Source: Terriglobia bacterium (GTDB lineage Bacteria; Acidobacteriota; Terriglobia; Terriglobales; Acidobacteriaceae). Taken from it: DNA of 64,000 bases. Positions 36,013 to 43,390 of this stretch are shown here, piece after piece; the first letter of the stretch is position 1, and the number at the start of each line of letters is the position of its first letter. The notes beneath the pieces were generated by a model that did no database searches, had not been told where the DNA came from, and saw only the letters and a program-made list of their open reading frames with translations. Where the stretch lies: contig JAIQFT010000017.1 in NCBI GenBank assembly GCA_020073185.1, positions 1 to 64,000 of the forward strand, in the 5' to 3' direction. Both the position numbers and the translations under genes were made by a program.

Positions 36013-36260
36013 TGGCCGAAAACAAAGATGTGCCGGAGGAGCAATCGCGGAAACTGAATGTGGTTATCGCTTTGCTCTTGCGTCAATTGCTAGGGGACGC
36101 GGACTTCACGACAAAGAAAAGGAAAGGGACCGGTGAATTGGCCGTTTACCTGGACAGGGCTGGTCTAACCTACCAAGACATCGCGTCAATTCTTGATTCG
36201 CCAGTGGCCAGCGTTCGGGAGTTGGTTTCCCGTAGCAAACGGAAGAAGAAAAGTAGATGA
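36012..36260 (+). CDS. Mini helix-turn-helix protein C of the accessory cassette
   Basis: The 82-residue protein has an N-terminal helix (RKLNVVIALLLRQLLGDADF), a charged linker (TKKRKGTGEL), a helix-turn-helix (LDRAGLTYQDIASILDSPVASVRELVSRS) and a basic tail (KRKKKSR). It resembles protein A. ATG at 36012 shares its first base with the stop of gene B (TGATG), and its own stop overlaps the next start (ATGA), so gene order and dosage are fixed by translation coupling. Confidence 0.7.
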   Translation: MAENKDVPEEQSRKLNVVIALLLRQLLGDADFTTKKRKGTGELAVYLDRAGLTYQDIASILDSPVASVRELVSRSKRKKKSR

Positions 36261-37189
36261 CGGTTCAGGCGGTATCGGAATTCCCGGCAACAGCGCCCGA
36301 GCAGATAGAGCACTTTGCGAAACTGCTCAGCAAGTCGGAAGACAAGCGGCGTGTTTTTGGACAGATATATCGAGGCCAGAGCCAGAAGCCAAAAACTGCG
36401 GCGGAAATTGCGAAGGAGCTTCGAGGATTGACCGCCAAGCGCGTTTTGGAGATTGCGTCTCCGCTTGCGGCAAACCATCTGTTTGAGAAAACAAAAATTA
36501 ATGGTTCGATCGCTTACAAGAAGCGCTCTTCCATCAATACGGTCAAGCAGCGCATCCTGGCGCTGGCGACAAACCGCAAAAAGCTTCGTGAACATGTGAC
36601 CGTCAGAAATCCTGGTGTTCGGTCGGAGATAGTAAGAATCGAACTTGCCCCTCAATCCAGAGATGTCGCAATTGATGTGAAACATATCACCGTGGACGAC
36701 ATTGATAATTTTTCACGGGTTCGCTCGCTCAAGCACGGAAACGTGCCACAGGCGATGGACCCGGCTCGCTTACCAGAGAAAGCATTTAAGCTGGGAATCA
36801 AACGCATCCTCGGGAATCACGGTACATTTCGAGATTGGGGTGGAGAAACAAATGACCTCTTCACCACGCACATCAGAGTTAAGGGCAAGAGATACGCGGC
36901 TGCTTTTGGATTCAAAGGGCCGGGCAAGTCCGGCCTTCTCACTCCGGGTAAGATGGGCAAGAACGGCGATCAAATCCAGCGATTGTTTGAATCCACGGCA
37001 CAGGTGATGATTGTGCAATACGAAGGTGAAATCGCGGAAAGTGTTCTCACGCAGATGCAGAAACTTGCTATTGCAAATTCTGTTTCAGGGAAACAGCGGA
37101 TATTTTATGGCGCGATTGCTCTTGAAGATTCGTACCGCTTGCGACTGAAATACAGAAATCAGTTTAGGGAGCAACGGGCGCGCCGTTAG
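36257..37189 (+). CDS. Winged-helix protein with nuclease-like C-terminal half (accessory cassette)
   Basis: I do not recognise a named family for this 310-residue protein. Residues about 17-90 look like a winged helix (EQIEHFAKLLSKSEDKRRVF, TAAEIAKELRGLTAKRVLEI). Residues about 180-295 carry a conserved-looking core: FRDWGGETNDLF (D193, E197, D200), then KRYAAAFGFKGPG (K220) and KMGKNGDQIQRLFES. Acidic residues followed about 20 residues later by a lysine at the end of a hydrophobic strand would fit a degenerate PD-(D/E)XK nuclease, with the glutamate of ExK missing at the usual place. So a DNA-cutting or DNA-binding role is an inference only. The gene overlaps protein C by 4 bases. Codon use is less GC-biased than in flanking core genes. 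Confidence 0.72.
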   Translation: MTVQAVSEFPATAPEQIEHFAKLLSKSEDKRRVFGQIYRGQSQKPKTAAEIAKELRGLTAKRVLEIASPLAANHLFEKTKINGSIAYKKRSSINTVKQRILALATNRKKLREHVTVRNPGVRSEIVRIELAPQSRDVAIDVKHITVDDIDNFSRVRSLKHGNVPQAMDPARLPEKAFKLGIKRILGNHGTFRDWGGETNDLFTTHIRVKGKRYAAAFGFKGPGKSGLLTPGKMGKNGDQIQRLFESTAQVMIVQYEGEIAESVLTQMQKLAIANSVSGKQRIFYGAIALEDSYRLRLKYRNQFREQRARR

Positions 37190-37222
37190 CGGTTGGGGAA
37201 TTCTGTACCGAGGCTTGTGCTG

Positions 37223-37699
37223 ATGGACTGGTTTTCTTGGACCGGCAGTGCCGCCAGCATCGCGGGATTGATTGTGAGTGCGTTTGCACTCTACTTTGCC
37301 AAGTCTGCAAGTGAGGCAGCACGGGCCGCTAGAACGGGTGTGCGGAAGGCAAACGCCAGCGAAGCGCTTAGCAGGATAGGAGACACGGCTAATCTCTTAC
37401 AGGCGTGTGTAGAAAACGACCAACGTCACGAAGCAGTTCTGAGGGCTAGGGATTTGGTTTCTGACGTTAGTCGCTACAAACTCCGTTATGACCGTTTTCT
37501 TGATGCGGGCAGCAAAGCGCGGCTTGATGAATCGCGGGACCAGATTAGCGTTATCTCCCGATTCCTGGCCACGCGGGGGGTTCCAGAAACGCCTGCTGAA
37601 AAAAATCGTCTGCTCCGAATTTGTCACAACGATGTCGTGGCGGTCCTGAATGAAGAGTCCGCTAGAATTGTCGCTGCCATCGAGAAGGAAGACGAGTGA
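37223..37699 (+). CDS. One-pass membrane protein of the accessory cassette
   Basis: The 158-residue protein has an N-terminal membrane segment (WFSWTGSAASIAGLIVSAFALYFA, about residues 3-26) followed by an all-helical soluble part (EAARAARTGVRKANASEALSRIGDTANLL, then RFLATRGVPETPAEKNRLL). The layout, a membrane anchor plus a cytoplasmic helical domain, is typical of small effector or sensor subunits in defence islands, though no family is recognised. ATG at 37223 is preferred to an earlier TTG at 37193 because GAGG precedes it by 9 bases. Its stop shares one base with the next start. Confidence 0.7.
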   Translation: MDWFSWTGSAASIAGLIVSAFALYFAKSASEAARAARTGVRKANASEALSRIGDTANLLQACVENDQRHEAVLRARDLVSDVSRYKLRYDRFLDAGSKARLDESRDQISVISRFLATRGVPETPAEKNRLLRICHNDVVAVLNEESARIVAAIEKEDE

Positions 37700-38049
37700 T
37701 GCCTAACTACGACCCAGTGATTAACAAGCTGCTCGATAAGACTGAAGCAGGGACGCTGCCGTGGAAGCCTACCTTCGACGAAGACACGTTCATTGTGGCG
37801 CTGGAGGGCGAAGTCACCTTTGAAGTCTCTCGTGTCGAAGATGGCGGGTTTGCGTTTTCGATGAAGGATAAGGACGGCAAGAAAATCATAGATATGACGA
37901 GCCACAAGCGAGAACAGTACCACCAAGATTACGTTCCAGATGACGGCTATTTCGAGAAAATCAGCCGATTATTTGAGGCTGCACGTGTGACCGCTCTCGA
38001 AGTCGAAAAGAAGCTAAACGACGCCCAATCCTTGCTCGATAAATTCTGA
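37699..38049 (+). CDS. Small acidic protein of the accessory cassette
   Basis: The 116-residue protein starts MPNYDPVINKLLDKTEAGTLPWKP. A beta-rich first half (DTFIVALEGEVTFEVSR, GGFAFSMKDKDGKKI) is followed by a helical C-terminus (YFEKISRLFEAARVTALEVEKKL). I have the impression of related stretches in proteins near restriction or defence genes, but cannot name a family. It is joined to the membrane-protein gene by TGATG. It closes the cassette; pepD begins 28 bases later with core-genome base composition. Confidence 0.68.
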   Translation: MPNYDPVINKLLDKTEAGTLPWKPTFDEDTFIVALEGEVTFEVSRVEDGGFAFSMKDKDGKKIIDMTSHKREQYHQDYVPDDGYFEKISRLFEAARVTALEVEKKLNDAQSLLDKF

Positions 38050-38077
38050 CTGCGCGGAAATCGAAACGGAGCTGCCC

Positions 38078-39538
38078 ATGACACCTGCACTGCAAAATCT
38101 TGAACCGAAGCGGTTGTGGAAACACTTTGACGCCCTCGCTGCCATTCCCCGCGCGTCCACCAAGGAAGCCGCGGCGCGCGACTATGTTCTGGCGCAAGCC
38201 AAGCGGGTTGGCCTCACTGCCGTTCACGACCAAGTCGGCAACACCGTCATCAGCAAGCCGGCACGCCCCGGCCGCGAGAATGCGCCCATGGCCATCTTGC
38301 AGGGCCATCTCGACATGGTCTGCGAGAAGAACGAAGGAACTCCCCACAATTTCGATACCGATCCCATCAAGGTAGTACGCGATGGCGATTGGCTGAAGGC
38401 CGACGGAACCACGCTCGGCTCCGACAACGGCATCGGCGTCGCGGCAGCGCTGGCGGTGATGGAGAGCGACGACATTGCTCACGGCCCCCTGGAGTTCGTG
38501 TTCACCATTGACGAGGAAAGCGGGCTGACCGGCGCCACCGAATTTCCCGGCGGTTTGCTCAAGTCCAAGTACTTCCTCAACCTGGACAACGAAGAAAGAG
38601 GCACGCTGTGCATCGGGTGCTCGGGCGGTATCAATACCACGGCGCGCCGCAAGGTGACGCTTCGCCAACCCCGGCCGGGCGCGGCGTGGCGGATCAAGAT
38701 CTCCGGGCTGCAAGGCGGCCACTCCGGCGTGGACATCCATCGCGGCCGCGGCAACGCGGTGCGCATCCTCGGACTCGTCCTGCAACGCCTGCTCGACCGC
38801 CTTCCCATCGAGATTGCCGACCTGAAGGGTGGAAGCGCGCGCAACGCCATTCCGCGCGAAGCCGCTGCGGTGGTCGTGTTGGACGCCGGCCGTGAAAAAG
38901 AATTGCGAACGCTGCTGGCCGAATTGCAGTCCGAGATACAGTCTGACCTGGGCGGATTCGATCCCGGGCTGCAATTAGCGCTGGAAAAAGACAAAGCCAA
39001 AGCCGAAGGCGCCCCTCAGGTGCTGGACGCATCCGACGCGCGGCCAACGGTCGACCTGCTGGCCAGCCTGCATCACGGTGTGCTGGCGATGAGTCCCGAC
39101 ATCGCGGGGCTGGTCCAGAACTCAACCAACCTGGCGACGGTTGCCATCAAGGATGGAGTGGTCGAGATTGGCACCAGCCAGCGCAGCGCGATCGAGAGCA
39201 GCAAGCTTGCTGCCGCCCGCTTGGTGGCGACGGTGTGCCGCCTGGCGGGATTCGACACCGAGCACTCGACCAGTTATCCCGGATGGAAGCCGGATCCAAA
39301 CAGTGAAATCGTGCGCAAGCTGCAGTCGGCCCACCAGGAGGTATTCGGCCAGCCCGCCAAGCTGATTGCCATGCATGCCGGGTTGGAGTGCGGCGTGATC
39401 GGTGATAAGTACCCCGGAATGCAAATGATCTCGTTGGGGCCGCAAATCGAAAATCCGCACAGCCCGCACGAGCGCGTGCAGATTTCATCGGTGGAGACTT
39501 TCTGGCGCCTGCTGCGCACGGCACTGGAACGGATGTGA
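38078..39538 (+). CDS. pepD: Aminoacyl-histidine dipeptidase (peptidase M20, PepD)
   Basis: The 486-residue zinc dipeptidase cleaves Xaa-His and other unspecific dipeptides. M20 marks are LQGHLDMVCEK (first metal ligand His and Asp), GTTLGSDNGIGVAAAL (bridging Asp), FTIDEESGLTGA (general base Glu and Glu ligand), LNLDNEE (Asp ligand) and a late His in HAGLECGVI. The lid domain with GLQGGHSGVDIHRGRGNAV lies between about residues 195 and 380. The protein is full length. It begins 28 bases after the accessory cassette but looks like a core gene. Confidence 0.94.
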   Translation: MTPALQNLEPKRLWKHFDALAAIPRASTKEAAARDYVLAQAKRVGLTAVHDQVGNTVISKPARPGRENAPMAILQGHLDMVCEKNEGTPHNFDTDPIKVVRDGDWLKADGTTLGSDNGIGVAAALAVMESDDIAHGPLEFVFTIDEESGLTGATEFPGGLLKSKYFLNLDNEERGTLCIGCSGGINTTARRKVTLRQPRPGAAWRIKISGLQGGHSGVDIHRGRGNAVRILGLVLQRLLDRLPIEIADLKGGSARNAIPREAAAVVVLDAGREKELRTLLAELQSEIQSDLGGFDPGLQLALEKDKAKAEGAPQVLDASDARPTVDLLASLHHGVLAMSPDIAGLVQNSTNLATVAIKDGVVEIGTSQRSAIESSKLAAARLVATVCRLAGFDTEHSTSYPGWKPDPNSEIVRKLQSAHQEVFGQPAKLIAMHAGLECGVIGDKYPGMQMISLGPQIENPHSPHERVQISSVETFWRLLRTALERM

Positions 39539-39574
39539 ACTAAGGTTCAACAAGTTCATCGGAGGCGGGGTTGA

Positions 39575-40021
39575 ATGCCCGAAGTCACGCTTACCGAACG
39601 CACCGCTCGTATACCTACACGCTTCAGGTGTTTGCTGTTCGCGCTGATTGCAGCCGCGCTGGAAGCCGGGCTGTCGACGGTGCAAGTAATGCTACCCGCC
39701 AATCATCGGCTCGCTTGGACTGTGGGAACATTCGACACTCTGTCGATCGGTGGGTTGGTGTGGGTACTGATGCTGCGCTCCCGTCAACAGCGCTTGCTGA
39801 CCAACCACCGTTTCCGCGTGATCGCTGACTGCAACCACCACATTCGGAACGCCATCCAAGTCATGTTTGTGGACACGGAAGACACCATCGCAGTGCGCCA
39901 GCAAGTTGACCGCATTGACTGGGTGCTGCGAGAAGTGCTCCCGATGACAGCGGATGAAGTCATTCGCCAGAGCAAGCGCCAGCCGCCACCGGCGCAGGAA
40001 CCGCGGCGCGATCTGACCTAG
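39575..40021 (+). CDS. Small membrane protein with histidine-kinase-like H-box
   Basis: The 148-residue protein has two membrane segments (FRCLLFALIAAALEAGLSTVQ and FDTLSIGGLVWVLML) followed by FRVIADCNHHIRNAIQVM, which resembles the phospho-acceptor helix (DHp) of some sensor kinases, with histidine in NHHIRNAIQ. There is no ATP-binding domain after it, so it cannot phosphorylate by itself. It could be a dimerising or phosphate-accepting remnant. It lies between pepD and glnE; no response regulator is near. Confidence 0.65.
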   Translation: MPEVTLTERTARIPTRFRCLLFALIAAALEAGLSTVQVMLPANHRLAWTVGTFDTLSIGGLVWVLMLRSRQQRLLTNHRFRVIADCNHHIRNAIQVMFVDTEDTIAVRQQVDRIDWVLREVLPMTADEVIRQSKRQPPPAQEPRRDLT

Positions 40022-40116
40022 ACTTCCCGTTTGCGTGCTTCAACGGAACGGACCACGTCTTCCCCACACGCGCGCCCAACCTGCATGACGCGGCGTGCTA
40101 TGCTTCGCACGGAACC

Positions 40117-43100
40117 GTGCCCAAACTCGTCCATGGAGTCCCGGATCTGCCGCACGCATCGTTCCGCGATCCGGAAGCTGCCCGCCGCAATCTCGCGCGT
40201 ATTGCCGAACGGGTGCCCGCCGGAGTGGCCCGGGCGATCCCGCCGCTGCTGACCGACCTGCCCGACCCCGATGCGGCGCTGAATCTTTTTGAGCGGCTGA
40301 CGGAAAGCGCGCCGGCAGAGTCGTTCCGCGCCTTCGACCGCGACCGCGTGCTGGTGCACTACGCGCTTGCCGTCTTCGGATTCAGTCACTTTCTTGGCGA
40401 AACCCTGATCCAGAACACCGACCTGTTCCAGATCCTGCAGCGCGACAAGATCCTCGACCGGTCGCACTCGCGCGAGGAGTACCGCGAGGCCTTTGCGCGC
40501 TACCGCTCGCGCTCCTTCGAGACCGACATCGCGCTGCTGCTGGCCCGCTTCAAGCGCCGCGAGTACGTGCGCATCATGCTGCGCGACGTGCTCGGAACCG
40601 CCACCCTGGCGGAAACGACCAATGAAATCTCCGCTCTGGCCGATGTGCTGATCGATGTGGCGCTGCGCGAGACCGATGCCGCCTTCCGCAGCCGCTACGG
40701 CCCGCCACAGCATGTCGACGCCGAAGGCCGCCTGCTCGATGTGCCGGTAGCGGTGTTGTCGCTAGGAAAACTGGGCGGCAACGAACTCAATTACAGCTCC
40801 GACATTGACTTGCTGTTCCTCTATGGCGACGGCAATGACGCGGGGACAACGTCGATCTCCATCCGCGAATATTTCGTCCGCCTGGCGCAGAGCGTCACCG
40901 GTACGCTCTCCCGCATGACGCGCGAAGGCTCGGCCTTCCGCGTGGACTTGCGCTTGCGCCCGCAGGGAGGGGAGGGCGAGCCGGCGGTTGGATTAACGCA
41001 GGCACTCGAATACTACGGCCATACCGCGCACGACTGGGAATTGCAGGCCATGATTAAGGTGCGGCATTCGGCCGGCGACCTGGCGCTGGCGCGGCGCTTC
41101 ATTCGCGGCGTGCAGCCGTTTGTGTATCGCGGTGAAGCGGCGGATGCCGATCCTTCGTCCTCGCTGCGCTCAGACTCAGAATCTGGGCAGGCGGATTCCC
41201 GCCTCGACGAACTCGGTGTCACGCCGCCTGCTCGCCTCAACTTCGCGGCCATCGAAACGGCGCTGGCGGCGCGCGATCGCATTGGCGCAAGGCGCAGGGT
41301 GGCGGCGGCACGCGGCGGGACCACCGATGTCAAACTCGATCGCGGCGGCATTCGCGATATCGAGTTCCTGGTGCAGTGCCTGCAGCGCGTCTACGGCGGC
41401 AAGGAGCGGTGGCTGCGTTCCGGCGGAACCCTGTTTTCCCTGCAAAAGCTGCACGACAAGGGACACCTCACCGGCCGTGACTTCAACGAGCTGACCATCG
41501 CCTACGAATTTCTCCGCAAGCTGGAGCACCGCCTGCAACTGCGGCAAGGCCAGCAGACCCACAAGCTGCCGAAATCGAAGGACGAGCTGGCGGTGTTGGC
41601 GCGCTGCATGACGAGCGGACAGGCAGCGCTGCCGTCGGCAACCATTGTCGACCTGGTGCAGCGGCGCATGGCGGCGGTGGCGGAAATCTATAACCGCATC
41701 ATTCATCATCAGCAATGGCAGCAGCAGCGCGAGACGCCCGACTTCCGTCTGGAAAGCGCCGAATTGGCCCAAGACCAGACGGAGCGGCAAATGATGGCGC
41801 GCCTGGCGGCCGATTCGCCCGCCTTACACGAGGTGCTAAGCAGCGCTGAAATGGATGTGGCGGGGCGGAGAAATCTTCATCGCTTCCTCTCGGCCGCCTT
41901 CACCAGCTCCGAGCGATATGCGGCCGTCGCGCACGCGCCCCAGGCGGTCCGCCAGGCCTTGCAGATTTTTCGCCTCAGCGATTACCTGACCGATATCCTC
42001 ACCCGTCACTCGGAGGAGATTGTCAGCCTTGCCGGGGAGTTGGGCGCCGCCACGCACGACGGGATCGGTCACCTGTTCGAGGAAGAAGTCGAGGATCAAC
42101 GGGCATTTGGCGATCCCGTCTTCTCGTACCTGGCTTCCGCCGATGTGCCCCACACCGAGAAGCTGGCGCTGCTGCGCCGGCACTATCGCCACCGTGTCTT
42201 TGCTTCGGGAGCCTGTGACGTGGTGAAGGGCCGGAAGGTGTACGAGTCGCTGACGGAGACCACGGGAGGGGCGGACGAAGCCATCGCCGCGGCGCTGGCG
42301 ATCGCGGGACAGCCCCAAGGTTTGACCGTACTTGCGCTGGGGCGGCTCGGAACCGGCGAGTTCGATCTGCTCTCCGATGCGGACCTGATTTTCGTTCGCG
42401 ACGACTCGCTGGATCCGCCGCCGGCCATCAAAGCCGCCGAACAACTGATGCAGGCGCTGTCCGCCTACACGCGCGAGGGTACGGTCTTTCCCGTGGACGC
42501 CCGCCTGAGACCGCGCGGCACCGAGGGCGAACTGGTGATGACCGTTGCCTACATCGAGGAATATTTCCAGCGCGAAGCCCAGGCGTGGGAAGCGCTGAGC
42601 TTTACCAAGCTGCGGCACATTGCGGGATCGAAGGAAACCGGACGGCGGGTGCGGCAGGCTGCGCAAGCCTGGATGTCGCGCTGCGCCGGCGATGCCGGTT
42701 TTATCAACGACGTGCGCGCCATGCGCACCAAGCTCGCTAAACCCGAAGCTGGCGGCCCGAACCTCAAGACCGGGGCGGGCGCCATGTACGATATCGATTT
42801 TGCCGCCTCCGCGCTGGCGGTCAAGCACGATGTTGTCCTCCGCGGGAACATGCGGCAAAGGCTGCGCGCATTGTGGAGCGCGCGCCGGCTGGACGACGCC
42901 CAATTCACGCTGCTGGACGAGGCTGCCGAGTTTTATCGTGCGCTGGAGCACGCCATCCGCCTGGTCACCGGCCGCGCGCGCAAGACGCTGCCGGTCGGCG
43001 AGCATGCCCGCGGCGCCATCGAGGAGCTGACTTCGCGCATGCTGGGCCGGAACTTTGCCGGCGGAGTGGAGGCAGAATTAGTGGGTACCTTGTCCGCGAC

Positions 43101-43131
43101 CCGGTCCATGTATGAGCACCTGGTGGTGTGA
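40117..43131 (+). CDS. glnE: Glutamine synthetase adenylyltransferase / adenylyl-removing enzyme
   Basis: This enzyme adds and removes AMP on the GlnA tyrosine according to nitrogen status. The 1004-residue protein has two nucleotidyltransferase domains with the GlnE pattern: LGKLGGNELNYSSDIDLLFLY (about residues 208-228) and LGRLGTGEFDLLSDADLIFV (about 745-765). Both carry the G-x-x-E/F-x(4)-SDxD type metal ligands. Regulatory helices follow each domain. It is longer than E. coli GlnE (946). The start used is GTG at 40117; no better ATG is close. No glnB or glnD gene is in the window. The substrate GlnA is encoded about 5 kb upstream. Confidence 0.95.
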   Translation: MPKLVHGVPDLPHASFRDPEAARRNLARIAERVPAGVARAIPPLLTDLPDPDAALNLFERLTESAPAESFRAFDRDRVLVHYALAVFGFSHFLGETLIQNTDLFQILQRDKILDRSHSREEYREAFARYRSRSFETDIALLLARFKRREYVRIMLRDVLGTATLAETTNEISALADVLIDVALRETDAAFRSRYGPPQHVDAEGRLLDVPVAVLSLGKLGGNELNYSSDIDLLFLYGDGNDAGTTSISIREYFVRLAQSVTGTLSRMTREGSAFRVDLRLRPQGGEGEPAVGLTQALEYYGHTAHDWELQAMIKVRHSAGDLALARRFIRGVQPFVYRGEAADADPSSSLRSDSESGQADSRLDELGVTPPARLNFAAIETALAARDRIGARRRVAAARGGTTDVKLDRGGIRDIEFLVQCLQRVYGGKERWLRSGGTLFSLQKLHDKGHLTGRDFNELTIAYEFLRKLEHRLQLRQGQQTHKLPKSKDELAVLARCMTSGQAALPSATIVDLVQRRMAAVAEIYNRIIHHQQWQQQRETPDFRLESAELAQDQTERQMMARLAADSPALHEVLSSAEMDVAGRRNLHRFLSAAFTSSERYAAVAHAPQAVRQALQIFRLSDYLTDILTRHSEEIVSLAGELGAATHDGIGHLFEEEVEDQRAFGDPVFSYLASADVPHTEKLALLRRHYRHRVFASGACDVVKGRKVYESLTETTGGADEAIAAALAIAGQPQGLTVLALGRLGTGEFDLLSDADLIFVRDDSLDPPPAIKAAEQLMQALSAYTREGTVFPVDARLRPRGTEGELVMTVAYIEEYFQREAQAWEALSFTKLRHIAGSKETGRRVRQAAQAWMSRCAGDAGFINDVRAMRTKLAKPEAGGPNLKTGAGAMYDIDFAASALAVKHDVVLRGNMRQRLRALWSARRLDDAQFTLLDEAAEFYRALEHAIRLVTGRARKTLPVGEHARGAIEELTSRMLGRNFAGGVEAELVGTLSATRSMYEHLVV

Positions 43132-43301
43132 CAGAAAGCACCGGTTGACGGTGCAAGGCCGTTCACCCATCGCATCCGGGCGACCCGAGCTGCAATGGGC
43201 CAGGGGACATGGGACCGCTATTTCCGGCCCTTTTCGACAGTCCGGCCGCTCCGCCTGGAACCGCGGTATGATTGCCGGTGGCGGACCCCGCTGTTCACTC
43301 G

Positions 43302-43357
43302 TCACATGCTTTTGTGATCTAGGTCATGCCCCGATGTACGGCTGATTCGCCTATAAT
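43302..43357 (+). promoter_or_regulatory. icd promoter with TCACA-N6-TGTGA operator
   Basis: TATAAT at 43352-43357 is the likely -10 box; no good -35 lies 17 bases upstream, which suggests activation. TCACATGCTTTTGTGA (43302-43317) is a 5-bp inverted repeat with a 6-base spacer, centred about 45 bases upstream of the -10 box. An overlapping second palindrome, TGTGATCTAGGTCATG (43313-43328), resembles a CRP/FNR site and is centred near -42 to -43 from the predicted start. The same TCACA-N6-TGTGA element lies upstream of sdhC at almost the same distance. Confidence 0.7.
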
Positions 43358-43390
43358 GGCGGGTCTCCGAAACTCCTGAGGAGGTGGTTG

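Noticed and set aside
35325-38077. CRISPR array or prophage at the accessory cassette
   Set aside because: No regularly spaced repeats and no phage structural, integrase or Cas gene is visible; only short direct repeats are present.
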